Shown in pieces: positions 1-6,462 of a DNA stretch of 26,558 nucleotides. The position numbers and the translations under genes were made by a program. The DNA is from Bifidobacterium sp. UBA744 (GTDB taxonomy: Bacteria > Actinomycetota > Actinomycetes > Actinomycetales > Bifidobacteriaceae): assembly GCA_002298605.1 (NCBI GenBank), contig DBKS01000017.1:1285-27842 (forward strand). Reading direction: 5' to 3'. The notes under the pieces were generated by a model. It was not told the DNA's origin. It was given only the letters and a program-made list of their open reading frames with translations, and did no database searches. Within the stretch, counting starts at the first letter, position 1; each line of letters starts with the position of its first letter.

Positions 1-170
1 TGGCGTCCGAGGCTTTTCTGGCGACGAGCCACATCGGAAATATCAAGAGCCTCGGCAAAGGGAACCTGACGGAACCGCCCGTCCCGTATCCGAACAATGC
101 GCGGCGGCTCCGAAGGGGACGCGGCATGCGAGCCGGATGGCTGATTCCCACGTCCACGACCACCGAACAT
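1..170 (-). CDS. Unrecognised protein, N-terminal part only (cut by left edge)
   Basis: An open frame starts at ATG 170-168 and runs 56 codons to the window edge without a stop. An in-frame TAA lies 12 nt upstream of the ATG, so the coding start cannot be further up. An AAGGGGC ribosome-binding site sits about 6 nt before the ATG, which supports the start. The visible protein begins MFGGRGRGNQPSGSH, a Gly/Ser/Pro-rich opening, followed by a more ordered stretch containing PPRIVRIRDGRFRQVPF and ALDISDVARRQ. I do not recognise the family. It lies 206 nt downstream of yggS on the same strand, so it may be read from its own promoter in that gap. That it is a gene rests on frame, start and ribosome-binding site only. 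Confidence 0.55.
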   Translation of the reverse strand, partial: MFGGRGRGNQPSGSHAASPSEPPRIVRIRDGRFRQVPFAEALDISDVARRQKSLGR

Positions 171-376
171 ACGCGCCCCTTACGCCACGCCTTCACCACA
201 GCATGCCACTGCCGTCGCGCGCAACCGCGCAACCCCATCAGTACAACCCCATCAGTGTACGACAGGCGACAACCCCTACGACTCCCCCCGATGAGAAAAC
301 ACAGCCCTTTACGCCCGCAGCAAACCACAAGCAATGCGGACCGCACACCAGCCGTCAGCCGCTCGGCACCACACCG
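171..376. other. Intergenic gap with a short tandem repeat
   Basis: No gene is seen between yggS and the left-edge gene. The stretch holds two tandem copies of AACCCCATCAGT (231-242 and 245-256). Each is followed by a near-identical end (AC, then GTAC), so the repeat unit is about 14-16 bp. On the minus strand the second copy includes TACACT (254-259), a possible -10 for the left-edge gene; I see no good -35. No terminator with a T-tract was found for yggS. Confidence 0.4.
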
Positions 377-1165
377 TCAGATGAACGCTCGCGGGCCGAA
401 AATCGCGGTGCCGACGCGCACGATCGTCGACCCCTCGTCAATCGCAAGCGCCATATCGTTCGTCATGCCCATCGACAGCTCCCGGGCGTCGGCAGTACCC
501 GGCTCGCCCGACGACAACACCGCGTCGCGAGTCGCACGCAGATGAGCGAAGCCGCGACGGATGACATCCTCATCATCCACATGAGCGCCAATCGTCATGA
601 ACCCCTGCAATTCCAAGCCTTCAAGCTGGGCAATCGCAAACGCCAGATCCTGCGCGGCAGCTGGATCACATCCGGACTTCGACTCCTCGCCCGATTCGTT
701 GACCTCCAGCAGCACCCCGACGGTCATGGAACGCGCGGCGGCGCGCCGTGCGATCTTCTGTGCAAGCGCCAGCGAGTCGACCGACTCGATGGTGGTCACC
801 GACGGCAGCACCTTGTTGATCTTGTTGGACTGCAACTGGCCGATCAGGTGGAACGGCAAATCCCTCCCCAACGTCAGGCCACGCTCGGCGCAACGCACGC
901 GAAGCCCCTCGACCTTGGCCTCCACCTCCTGCGGCCTGTTCTCCCCAATCATCCGGACGCCGGCGCCGATGGCAGCCATGATCTCACCCACATCGCGTGT
1001 TTTGGTGGCGGCAAGCAAACGCACCTCGCCAGCGGCACGGCCGGCGGCCTGCTCGGCGGCGGAGATGCCGTCCAGCACCCGATGCACGCCATCCGCTATC
1101 TCCCGGGCGCGCGACTCAGCAATCAATTCGTTGGCCAGATCCTTATGATCCATGTATGCAACCAT
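377..1165 (-). CDS. yggS: YggS/PLPBP-family pyridoxal phosphate-binding protein
   Basis: A 262-residue protein of the YggS/PROSC (YlmE) family, cytoplasmic PLP carriers that help keep vitamin B6 and amino/keto-acid pools balanced; no enzyme reaction is known. The fold is the alanine racemase N-terminal type. Visible family motifs are LLAATKTRDV, with the PLP-linking lysine at about residue 55, then GENRPQE, FHLIGQLQSNK and, near the end, SMGMTNDMALAI followed by GSTIVRVGTAIFG (phosphate-binding loop). The chosen ATG has GGAGG (1175-1179) 9 nt upstream; an in-frame ATG four codons later is the alternative. gluQ ends 33 nt upstream on the same strand, so the two probably share a transcript. In many actinobacteria yggS lies beside sepF in the division cluster; here it does not. 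Confidence 0.93.
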   Translation of the reverse strand: MVAYMDHKDLANELIAESRAREIADGVHRVLDGISAAEQAAGRAAGEVRLLAATKTRDVGEIMAAIGAGVRMIGENRPQEVEAKVEGLRVRCAERGLTLGRDLPFHLIGQLQSNKINKVLPSVTTIESVDSLALAQKIARRAAARSMTVGVLLEVNESGEESKSGCDPAAAQDLAFAIAQLEGLELQGFMTIGAHVDDEDVIRRGFAHLRATRDAVLSSGEPGTADARELSMGMTNDMALAIDEGSTIVRVGTAIFGPRAFI

Positions 1166-1198
1166 GGGGCGTCGCCTCCGATATCCGTAAAAACCGGT

Positions 1199-2347
1199 CT
1201 ACAGTGTAGCCGCACGGGCGAACGGATCATCCGGGACGCGACGATCGGAGGGGTGTTCGCGCAGCGAACGCCAACCATGGAGACGAAACGCCCCGAGCGC
1301 GTCGACGGCCGACATCGGCTCCGGGGACGTCGCCTCAGCATGTTGGGCAGCGCGGCCCTCGGAAGGACGGCCCTCGGAAGGACGGCCCGCCGACGAAGGC
1401 TGCAAGCCCAGCATCCACGCGCAATAACCGATCACCTGATCCGGACTCACGCCATTCGCGCGCAAATACCCCAAATCCAGTGCATGCTCGCGCTTCGCCA
1501 TACGGCGACCCCGCGCATTATCAATCAGAGGCAGATGGGTGAAGGAAGGATCATCATCACCCCGATCATGCAGCAACGAGCGGATATACAGTTGCAGAGC
1601 CGTGGAACGCAACAGGTCGCGCCCACGAACCACATCCGTCACGCCCATATCCAAATCGTCAACGCTCACCGCCAACTGATAGGCGAACAAGCCATCCGAG
1701 CGACGGATCACCGCATCACCCACATCATGCGGCAGATTGAAACGCTGCGGACCAAAAACGCGGTCGTCGAACCATACGTCCGAACAGCCGGACGTCGACG
1801 CACGCGAACGCCCGGGAGGCACGGCAAGGCGCCAGGCATGGCGACGGCCCTCCGCCATGCGCCGCTCGGCTTCAACGGGATCATTCGCCCACAAACGCCG
1901 GCACGTACCCGGATAGCGCACGAATCCATCACCCTCATTCGGCGCCGACGCCGCACGAATATCGGCGCGCGAGCAAAAGCACGGATACGCCAGACCACGG
2001 GTACGCAAATCACGCAGCACCTGCGCGTACCGATCCAGCCGATCGGACTGGTACACAGGCTCGCCATCCCAATCAAGTCCCAACCAGGCAAGATCATCCT
2101 GAATCCAGCGGTCGGCATCACGCACCACACGAGGCGTGTCGATATCCTCAATCCGCAACACCATGCGGCCACCCGCGGCGCGGGCCGAAAGCCACGCCGC
2201 AAGCATGGCGTACGCGTTGCCAAGATGCATGCGGCCGGAAGGCGTGGGCGCAAAACGCCCCACTACCGCGTCATGCGGCGAGACCGGCGTCCGACCCGGC
2301 ACAGTCCTCTCCACCGATCCCTCCGATATAGTCGCTTGCTTGTCCAT
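1199..2347 (-). CDS. gluQ: Glutamyl-Q tRNA(Asp) synthetase-like protein
   Basis: Resembles GluQRS, the truncated glutamyl-tRNA synthetase paralogue that attaches glutamate to queuosine in tRNA(Asp). It has the class I catalytic core without the anticodon-binding domain. Visible motifs are RFAPTPSGRMHLGNA (HIGH-type signature HLGN at residues 41-44), the zinc-site pattern CFC followed by YPGTC, GRDLLRSTALQ, and a KMSKS-type loop RRMAKRE. The start at 2347 (382 residues) was chosen because TAGAGT lies exactly 7 nt upstream, as in a leaderless transcript; GTG 2431 and ATG 2371 are in frame but have no ribosome-binding site. Near the C-terminus a 15-bp tandem duplication (1354-1383) encodes a repeated GRPSE. 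The gene precedes yggS by 33 nt. Discrete non-GluQRS glutamyl-tRNA synthetase is unlikely because of the short length. Confidence 0.85.
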   Translation of the reverse strand: MDKQATISEGSVERTVPGRTPVSPHDAVVGRFAPTPSGRMHLGNAYAMLAAWLSARAAGGRMVLRIEDIDTPRVVRDADRWIQDDLAWLGLDWDGEPVYQSDRLDRYAQVLRDLRTRGLAYPCFCSRADIRAASAPNEGDGFVRYPGTCRRLWANDPVEAERRMAEGRRHAWRLAVPPGRSRASTSGCSDVWFDDRVFGPQRFNLPHDVGDAVIRRSDGLFAYQLAVSVDDLDMGVTDVVRGRDLLRSTALQLYIRSLLHDRGDDDPSFTHLPLIDNARGRRMAKREHALDLGYLRANGVSPDQVIGYCAWMLGLQPSSAGRPSEGRPSEGRAAQHAEATSPEPMSAVDALGAFRLHGWRSLREHPSDRRVPDDPFARAATL

Positions 2348-2354
2348 AGGCGCC

Positions 2355-2360
2355 ACTCTA
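2355..2360 (-). promoter_or_regulatory. -10 box of gluQ, leaderless spacing
   Basis: TAGAGT on the minus strand, separated from the ATG at 2347 by exactly 7 nt (GGCGCCT). No Shine-Dalgarno sequence is present and no clear -35 is seen. The spacing predicts transcription starting at or next to the A of ATG. Confidence 0.5.
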
Positions 2361-2448
2361 CCGTCTGCCATGGCGATCGCCACGATCAGAGCCGGATACC
2401 GCCGAATGCGGCGACTTATGCACTTATCCACAATTCCAAGCGGGCCAC

Positions 2449-2477
2449 TTGCCAGCGAACGTCCGACTACCTAGCGT
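2449..2477 (+). promoter_or_regulatory. Complete sigma-A-type promoter, leaderless
   Basis: TTGCCA (2449-2454, five of six consensus bases), a 17-nt spacer, and TAGCGT (2472-2477), followed by 7 nt and the ATG at 2485. This is the clearest promoter in the window. The TTG that could be read as an upstream start codon of the next gene is the first half of the -35 box. Confidence 0.72.
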
Positions 2478-2484
2478 GAGCGAT

Positions 2485-3447
2485 ATGACACGCATGCGGG
2501 ACAGCACTTCAGGGGCAGCCGGACAGACATCCAATGCGGCGCCAATAAGCCGAATCATCACCACCGATGACCTGCTCGAGGTGCAGCTGGCCACCATCAA
2601 TCGAAGCTTGGCCGCCAGGCGAAAAACACGACAACGATTGGTCTTCAGCCACTCCACGGCATTGCTGATCCTTGGGGCGGAACTGCCGGCGCGACTGTTG
2701 CAAGCTGCGCAAACCGAATTGCACGTCGCCAGCACAACCCATCGGCAAGCCGCGTCAATCCTCACCATGCACCAGTGGAATCACGAATACAACGAGCAGA
2801 CGCCCTACGCCGACATAACCTGCTGCGGACCCGTGCAAGCCTGGGCGCAAATCGCATCAACGGCGACTTTGGAGGAACTGGTGCTTATCGGCGATTCACT
2901 GATGCGACGCAACCGACGATTCAAACTCGCCGCACTGCGGGACTTCGAATCATTCATAGACGGATCCGGAAAATTCCCAGGCAAACGCAATTGCGAACTC
3001 GCAGTACGCCTGATGCGGGAGAATACAGATTCATCGCGTGAAACGCAGCTCAGGCTTCTCATCGTCTCGTACGGGCTGCCCTGCCCGGAGGTCAATCTGC
3101 GCTTGCAAACGCATAGTGGCAAGGCACTGTATCTCGACATGTCCTATTCCGTGCCGCGTATCGCCATCGAGTATCAAGGCAAGCAGCACGACACGGATCC
3201 GCAGCAGATTAGGGCAGACAGGAACAAACGCAATTTCCTCACCGGAAACGATTGGATTGCGTTCGAACCGGACAGACAGGTCTTTTTCGACCTACGCGAG
3301 GAAGAGGGATTTATGCAGGATCTTGCACGGATACTGAGCCTGCGGCTCAATGAAGAGATCAAGCCATATCCCAAAATGAGCCTGCTTCAGGCCCTTGATG
3401 GCCGCCGAGAACACAATCGGCGGAACACCAAGCTTTTGTTGTATTAG
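2485..3447 (+). CDS. Orphan AbiEi-like/DUF559 protein with Vsr-type nuclease fold
   Basis: A 320-residue protein of a type common as scattered orphans in actinobacteria. The N-terminal part carries the AbiEi-like region VFSHSTALLILGAELP, then a middle block ITCCGPVQAWAQIAS leading to EELVLIGDSLMRR, matching the family's usual 'threonine-leucine-ASP-LA...EELV.xxD' segment. The C-terminal third looks like a DUF559/Vsr PD-(D/E)XK nuclease: E in SSRETQLRLLI, D in LYLDMSY, then IAIEYQGKQH. The last motif has Glu-Tyr-Gln-Gly where family members usually show Glu-x-Asp-Gly, so activity is uncertain. ATG 2485 is chosen because of the promoter ending 7 nt before it; TTG 2449 and GTG 2476 are possible but less likely. 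No AbiEii partner lies beside it. A 20-bp perfect hairpin begins 32 nt after the stop. Substrate and role unknown. Confidence 0.75.
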   Translation: MTRMRDSTSGAAGQTSNAAPISRIITTDDLLEVQLATINRSLAARRKTRQRLVFSHSTALLILGAELPARLLQAAQTELHVASTTHRQAASILTMHQWNHEYNEQTPYADITCCGPVQAWAQIASTATLEELVLIGDSLMRRNRRFKLAALRDFESFIDGSGKFPGKRNCELAVRLMRENTDSSRETQLRLLIVSYGLPCPEVNLRLQTHSGKALYLDMSYSVPRIAIEYQGKQHDTDPQQIRADRNKRNFLTGNDWIAFEPDRQVFFDLREEEGFMQDLARILSLRLNEEIKPYPKMSLLQALDGRREHNRRNTKLLLY

Positions 3448-3478
3448 CGACGGAGACGACGCATAGTGAATCGCACGG

Positions 3479-3525
3479 TTGGCGGATGTGAAAGAATCGA
3501 AATTGGATTCTTTCACATCCGCCAA
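3479..3525. repeat. Perfect 20-bp inverted repeat (hairpin, 7-nt loop)
   Basis: Left arm 3479-3498 (TTGGCGGATGTGAAAGAATC) and right arm 3506-3525 are exact reverse complements, with a 7-nt loop GAAATTG. No T-run follows on either strand, so it is not a textbook intrinsic terminator. It begins 32 nt after the orphan nuclease gene, and its inner part contains the GAAAGAATC core of the dispersed repeat described next. Confidence 0.85.
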
Positions 3526-3618
3526 CCCATCAAGAGGATTCTGACCGCCCAAAATGGCCGCTATCAGCCAGAAACAGGGCAAAACCCACAGAAAAATATG
3601 AAAGAATCGAAAATAGAT
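3488..3618 (-). repeat. Dispersed short repeat, copy A
   Basis: The segment 3598-3618 is an exact 21-nt reverse complement of 15044-15064. Similarity continues inward: GGGCAAAAC (3578-3586 region) and a GCCA(...)GAAAC block recur in the other copy, with a roughly 12-nt insertion here. The far end shows TGAAAGAATC in inverted orientation. The whole looks like one member of a family of about 120-130 bp elements with inverted ends and no coding capacity. Family name unknown to me. Confidence 0.55.
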
Positions 3619-3694
3619 TGTTCTACGCCGCGTCCAACAGCACGGCGGCAAAGCTTCGGAACCAACAACGGCAGTTTTACTGCTCTAGCTGCCT

Positions 3695-3733
3695 AAAAAT
3701 GAGTGGATGGGCTCCCCGAGGAGCCCACCCATT
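3695..3733 (-). terminator. Intrinsic terminator of the aquaglyceroporin gene
   Basis: On the minus strand a hairpin with core GGGCTCC / GGAGCCC (loop about 4 nt) and flanking weaker pairs is followed by ATTTTT (3695-3700 complement). It lies about 25 nt beyond the stop codon of the gene that ends at 3758. Confidence 0.75.
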
Positions 3734-3757
3734 CATCCGGCGAGCACAACCGCACAC

Positions 3758-4486
3758 TCACACGAAGCATTGGAACATGGCAGCGCCCACAATCGCGCCG
3801 GCGATCGGAGCAACCACCGGAATCCACGCCTCGTTCCAACGAGACGACCCCTTATGGGCAATGGGCAGCAGCTGATGCAGCAAACGCGGCATCAGATCGC
3901 GCGCCGGATTCAGGCCGGGACCGGTCGGACCGCCAAGCGAAGTCACCAAGCCCCACACAATGAAGCCGACCACAATGGACGCGGCGGCCGGATCCGCCTT
4001 GCCCCACGGAAGCTCCAGACAGCACAATGCGCCGACCACCAGCACCAGCGTGCCGAAGAACTCATTGAGGAAATAGTTGACCCGCGAGCCCTCGGCATCA
4101 TTGGTGGAGAAGGTGGCGAAAATGGCATCGGCCTCTTCGGTATCGCGGTAGTGCGGGTAATAGGTGGCGAACACCACCAGCTGGCCTGCCGCCGCGCCCA
4201 GCAGCTGGGCCACAATGTACGGCAGCACATTCGACCAGGGGAACATGCCCATCACGGCCTGCGCCAACGTCATGGCCGGATTGATATGCGCACCGGAAAT
4301 CGCTCCGAACATCAGCACCGGGAACATCACGCCAAAACCGTAGCCCATGGCGATGTTGAGCCATCCCGCGTGATGGCCCTTGGTGTTCTTAAGCTCCACG
4401 TTGGCGACCGCGCCATTGCCAAAGATCATCAGGATGGCCGTACCGAGAAATTCGGCAGCCAACTTGGTCATAAGTGAATATTCCAC
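3758..4486 (-). CDS. Aquaglyceroporin / glycerol uptake facilitator
   Basis: A 242-residue MIP-family channel protein of the inner membrane. Both pore signatures are present: SGAHINPAMT (NPA at 69-71) and GPGLNPARD (NPA at 193-195). The aspartate following NPAR is the mark of the glycerol-conducting (GlpF) branch rather than of strict water channels. Hydrophobic segments match six transmembrane helices plus two half-helices. The start is taken as GTG 4486, with GGGAGAAG seven nt upstream; ATG 4471, five codons later, lacks a good site and is the main alternative. The open frame reaches further upstream into the tRNA gene, which is not credible. A T-tailed terminator follows at 3733-3695. No glycerol kinase or dehydrogenase neighbours it, so the transported solute is inferred from family only. 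Confidence 0.9.
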   Translation of the reverse strand: MEYSLMTKLAAEFLGTAILMIFGNGAVANVELKNTKGHHAGWLNIAMGYGFGVMFPVLMFGAISGAHINPAMTLAQAVMGMFPWSNVLPYIVAQLLGAAAGQLVVFATYYPHYRDTEEADAIFATFSTNDAEGSRVNYFLNEFFGTLVLVVGALCCLELPWGKADPAAASIVVGFIVWGLVTSLGGPTGPGLNPARDLMPRLLHQLLPIAHKGSSRWNEAWIPVVAPIAGAIVGAAMFQCFV

Positions 4487-4632
4487 TCGAGTTCTTCTCC
4501 CTGTTGCAAACCCACCGCGGACATTTGGGCGGAATTCGGCGCAATTCAGCCCCGCACGCCCTGCGGCTCGTTCTGTTGGTTGTCTCTTCGCTCGCCGCGA
4601 CCACGCTTCTGACGCAACCACGGCAAACAAAC

Positions 4633-4661
4633 AAAAAAGACCTACCGATTGGCAGGTCTTT
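4633..4661 (-). terminator. Intrinsic terminator of tRNA-Lys
   Basis: Minus-strand hairpin AAAGACCTGCC-AATC-GGTAGGTC followed by TTTTTT. It starts about 6 nt after the tRNA 3' end and separates the tRNA from the aquaglyceroporin gene. Confidence 0.88.
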
Positions 4662-4666
4662 GCTTG

Positions 4667-4740
4667 TGCCCCCGCAGGGATTCGAACCCTGGACACGCTG
4701 ATTAAGAGTCAGCTGCTCTAACCAACTGAGCTACAGGGGC
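4667..4740 (-). tRNA. tRNA-Lys (anticodon CTT)
   Basis: A 74-nt cloverleaf on the minus strand. Acceptor GCCCCTG pairs with CGGGGGC, discriminator A at 4667. The D-arm contains AGCTCAGTTGGTTAGAGC, the anticodon stem GCTGA/TCAGC encloses loop CTCTTAA (anticodon CTT, lysine), and the T-arm is CAGGGTTCGAATCCCTG. CCA is not encoded. It has its own promoter and terminator, so it is a single-gene unit between fhs and the aquaglyceroporin. No duplicated tRNA 3' end is visible nearby, so it is not an occupied integration site here. Confidence 0.96.
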
Positions 4741-4767
4741 GTTGGTTATTTCTTGAGCCGAGTGATT

Positions 4768-4795
4768 ACTATACTCGGGATCCTTCCTGACGCAA
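4768..4795 (-). promoter_or_regulatory. Promoter of tRNA-Lys
   Basis: TTGCGT (4790-4795 complement), 16-nt spacer, TATAGT (4768-4773 complement), placed 27 nt before the mature tRNA 5' end. Confidence 0.65.
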
Positions 4796-4837
4796 CTCAA
4801 CAACACATACGGCGTGTCGCGACAAATTCCAGGCAAA

Positions 4838-4850
4838 CGAGGGGGGGGGC
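4838..4850 (+). repeat. G9 homopolymer tract in intergenic DNA
   Basis: Nine consecutive G (4841-4849) lie between the fhs stop and the tRNA-Lys promoter. Otherwise the 106 nt from the promoter to fhs (4796-4901) show no gene, and no T-tailed terminator for fhs was found. Confidence 0.8.
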
Positions 4851-4901
4851 GCAGCCGACGAACGCCGGCCACATCCCCACTCATTTCCGCCGCATCGGCC
4901 G

Positions 4902-6419
4902 TCAGACGATCTTCGGCATCGGCGTGGTCAACGACGAGGTGAGATTCACCTGCAACAGACCGGCGCCGGCATGCACCTCGACCTTCTTCAACGTCACCGT
5001 GCGCTGATCCTCCGGCAGGCGATCATTGTCGGTCATGGTCGCAGGCGACTTCACCGCCACCACCGCCAGATCGTCGAGCGAGACGCCCACGCCCTCGCAC
5101 AGCGCATTCGCCCTGCCGAGAGAATCGGCGAAACCGTCTTTCAGGATTACGCGCTCGGGGGGAACACCATACGCGTTGTCCGCAATCCAACGCACTTTCT
5201 CAAGCACGTTCATGCCCTTGCGGCTGTGGAACTGGGCGACGGCGCGCGCACGCTCGAGCGTTGCGATGAAATCGTCGAGCTGAGGCGCCAGGGCAGCGCC
5301 ACCGTCACGGAACAGATTGCCGATAATCGGAGTGCGGAAGCCCAGCCCATCAGCGGTTTCACGCAACGACGGGATCTGATCGTCCTCGCCGTCCCACAAA
5401 TTGACCAGCGGGAAGGTGGGAATGTCGAAGTTCTCCAAACGCTGCACATGGAAGGGGTACCGCCACGCAAGATCCGGATCGTCACGCCATGTGGAGGCGC
5501 GCGTCACCACGATCGCGGCCGCCGGCCAAGCGGCGCCGTACTCGCGAGCGGCGATGTCGAGCCACTTCTGAGCACCGGCGTCCGCGCCGTACCCGGCCTC
5601 CACGATGACCACGTCATGCAGCGCGCAAGCCAGTTCCACGCCCACAAGCGTCGGAATGCCGATGGATACGTTGGCGAAGGGGCCGCCATGCACATACACC
5701 GGCGAACCATTGACCGTTTCCGTCAGCGCGGGCTTCACCGCGTCGGCGAGGATGCCGGTGATGCGCCACAGGTCCACGAACGAGCCGAAGGTAACGGGCT
5801 CGCCGTCCTTGGTGCCGGCGATCATGGCCGCTACGCGACGCCCGATCTCATCCATGGAACGCGACAGACACACGATCTGCATCAGCTCAGAAGTCGGTGT
5901 GAGCACAACCTTTTCCGCCACATCGCCCTTGCCGTAATCCACCGCGATGGATCGCAGGGAACGGCTCGGCACCTCGGAGACGCGAGGTACCAGGATCGTG
6001 TCGATTTTGCCGTCGTCCACGGCCTTCTCGGCAAAGGAGACCAGCAGGTTCTGCGCGGCCGCGATGGCGGCCATCTCACCGGTCAGCCCCCAGTCGATGA
6101 GCTCGGGGTGGGTCAGCGAGGCTTTGCCGCCACCGGACGCACCGCCTTTGGAACCCGCCGCGGTGATGCCCATGCTCGGCTGACGCAGTACGGCGGTCGC
6201 GTCGATGCCGCGGGCGTTGAGCGCGTCGATCAGCGCGATGGTCGTGGTGGTCTTCCCCTCGCCACGACTGGCTTTGAGCGGGGTGTCGGCGGTGACGAGC
6301 ACGACCTTGCCGTGCTTGCGCGGCGCATCGGGATTCTTGGCCAGATAGTCGAGATAGCCGAATGCGTCGATCTTCTTGACCAGACCGTACTGGGTGGTGA
6401 AATCGTTGATGGATGTCAT
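4902..6419 (-). CDS. fhs: Formate--tetrahydrofolate ligase
   Basis: Makes 10-formyl-tetrahydrofolate from formate, ATP and tetrahydrofolate in the cytoplasm, feeding purine synthesis and formyl-Met-tRNA. The 505-residue protein shows the family P-loop at residues 46-57 (TPLKASRGEGKTT), then RQPSMGITAAGSKGGASGGG, the conserved LTGEMAAIAAAQNLL helix, and YVHGGPFANVSIG near the folate site. It is shorter than the usual roughly 555 residues, as I recall for bifidobacterial versions. ATG 6419 has AAGAAAG about 6 nt upstream. The C69 dipeptidase gene ends 43 nt upstream on the same strand, so both may be on one transcript. In an organism that makes formate with pyruvate formate-lyase this enzyme recycles that formate; that link is inference. 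Confidence 0.95.
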   Translation of the reverse strand: MTSINDFTTQYGLVKKIDAFGYLDYLAKNPDAPRKHGKVVLVTADTPLKASRGEGKTTTTIALIDALNARGIDATAVLRQPSMGITAAGSKGGASGGGKASLTHPELIDWGLTGEMAAIAAAQNLLVSFAEKAVDDGKIDTILVPRVSEVPSRSLRSIAVDYGKGDVAEKVVLTPTSELMQIVCLSRSMDEIGRRVAAMIAGTKDGEPVTFGSFVDLWRITGILADAVKPALTETVNGSPVYVHGGPFANVSIGIPTLVGVELACALHDVVIVEAGYGADAGAQKWLDIAAREYGAAWPAAAIVVTRASTWRDDPDLAWRYPFHVQRLENFDIPTFPLVNLWDGEDDQIPSLRETADGLGFRTPIIGNLFRDGGAALAPQLDDFIATLERARAVAQFHSRKGMNVLEKVRWIADNAYGVPPERVILKDGFADSLGRANALCEGVGVSLDDLAVVAVKSPATMTDNDRLPEDQRTVTLKKVEVHAGAGLLQVNLTSSLTTPMPKIV

Positions 6420-6462
6420 ACGTGTCTTTCTTGTTCGCTATTCGTTCTTGGATGAGGTCTCA

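Noticed and set aside
126..545. Plus-strand frame open from the left edge through 545, possibly the end of a gene
   Set aside because: It would overlap yggS by about 170 bp, and its later part is a shadow. The minus-strand frame 170-1 has a start and ribosome-binding site and is preferred.
137..2479. 780-codon open frame on the plus strand opposite yggS and gluQ
   Set aside because: The minus-strand genes are clear members of known families; the plus-strand frame is Arg/His/Pro-rich with no motif, typical of a high-GC shadow.
4667..4740. tRNA-Lys as an attachment site for an integrated element
   Set aside because: No duplicated tRNA end, integrase or foreign-looking genes are found nearby.
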